Part shown: positions 63,820-64,000 of the stretch, one piece after another | Layout of the letters: the number at the start of each line of letters is the position of its first letter | How positions within the stretch are numbered: the first letter of the stretch is position 1 | Origin: Fusibacter_A sp965140735 | GTDB lineage: Bacteria; Bacillota; Clostridia; Peptostreptococcales; Acidaminobacteraceae | NCBI GenBank assembly: GCA_965140735.1 | Contig: OZ223306.1 | Coordinates: 2,666,001-2,730,000 of the forward strand | Reading direction: 5' to 3' | Length of the DNA: 64,000 nt | Notes under the pieces: model-generated | Told to the model about the DNA's origin: nothing | The model's input: the letters and a program-made list of their open reading frames with translations, nothing else | Database searches by the model: none | Position numbers and translations under genes: made by a program

Positions 63820-64000
63820 AATTTCCTCCGATAAATCATAATTAATTATGATTTGTAATTGATTTTTGCTTCGTATTTCGATATAATTAAGTTGCAGATT
63901 GCATTCCCGTGCAATTAATTCCATTTAACATTTTTTTGTACATACTTAAATCACAAACCCCGATTTAAATATGGTTATTGCCTTTGTATCTATTACAAAG

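Overview
The window looks like a low-GC Gram-positive chromosome, most probably a member of the Clostridia. The grounds are strong AGGAGG-type ribosome sites before almost every gene, an HrcA-type CIRCE box on groES, purine and TPP riboswitches with intrinsic terminators, ThiT, an AraR of GntR/LacI type, and a LytS/YesN-type sugar sensor. Genus is not resolved. No tRNA, rRNA or CRISPR array was seen.

Layout. 1-9.2 kb is a catabolic neighbourhood: the N-terminal part of a glycyl-radical enzyme running off the left edge, a divergent PucR/CdaR-type regulator, a LysR regulator, two esterase/hydrolase genes, an SLC13/ArsB-like permease and a metallo-beta-lactamase-fold hydrolase. 9.3-22.8 kb is accessory DNA: a nonsense-mutated IS256 transposase, a toxin-antitoxin pair (MqsR-like toxin; MqsA-like antitoxin fused to a Panacea/DUF4065 domain), two decayed ISL3 copies around two orphan genes, an IS21 element inserted in one of those copies, and a 5.2-kb island integrated at the 3' end of guaA. 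That island is bounded by a perfect 42-bp direct repeat. It carries a frameshifted tyrosine integrase and an AAA ATPase plus subtilisin-like protease pair matching the IetAS anti-phage/plasmid-stability system.

22.8-30.2 kb holds guaA, guaB behind a purine riboswitch and attenuator, and a heterodimeric ABC exporter of the BmrC/BmrD type. 30.4-54.7 kb is a pentose regulon. The xylose side has a high-affinity ABC transporter, an extra sugar-binding protein, a YesN-type response regulator, a LytS/YesM-type kinase, a membrane-anchored binding protein, an AraC regulator, xylA and xylB. ThiT with its TPP riboswitch and a DUF2284 protein separate this from the arabinose side: araD, araA, araR, an FGGY kinase and a second paralogous ABC transporter. 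AraR-like boxes lie before araA and before the arabinose-binding protein. Both branches feed xylulose-5-phosphate to the pentose phosphate pathway.

55-64 kb holds a SatD-family gene with an added winged-helix domain, coupled to a DUF3307 membrane protein and preceded by three palindromes at exact 28-bp spacing. groEL (one-base frameshift) and groES follow, then an EAL-HDOD signalling protein, an 8-oxoguanine glycosylase, an MTA/SAH-deaminase-like amidohydrolase and a CmpB-like membrane protein.

Several reading frames are broken by single events (IS256 and IstA stops; integrase, groEL and a secreted-protein frameshift). The groEL break in particular means sequence errors should be excluded before calling these true pseudogenes.
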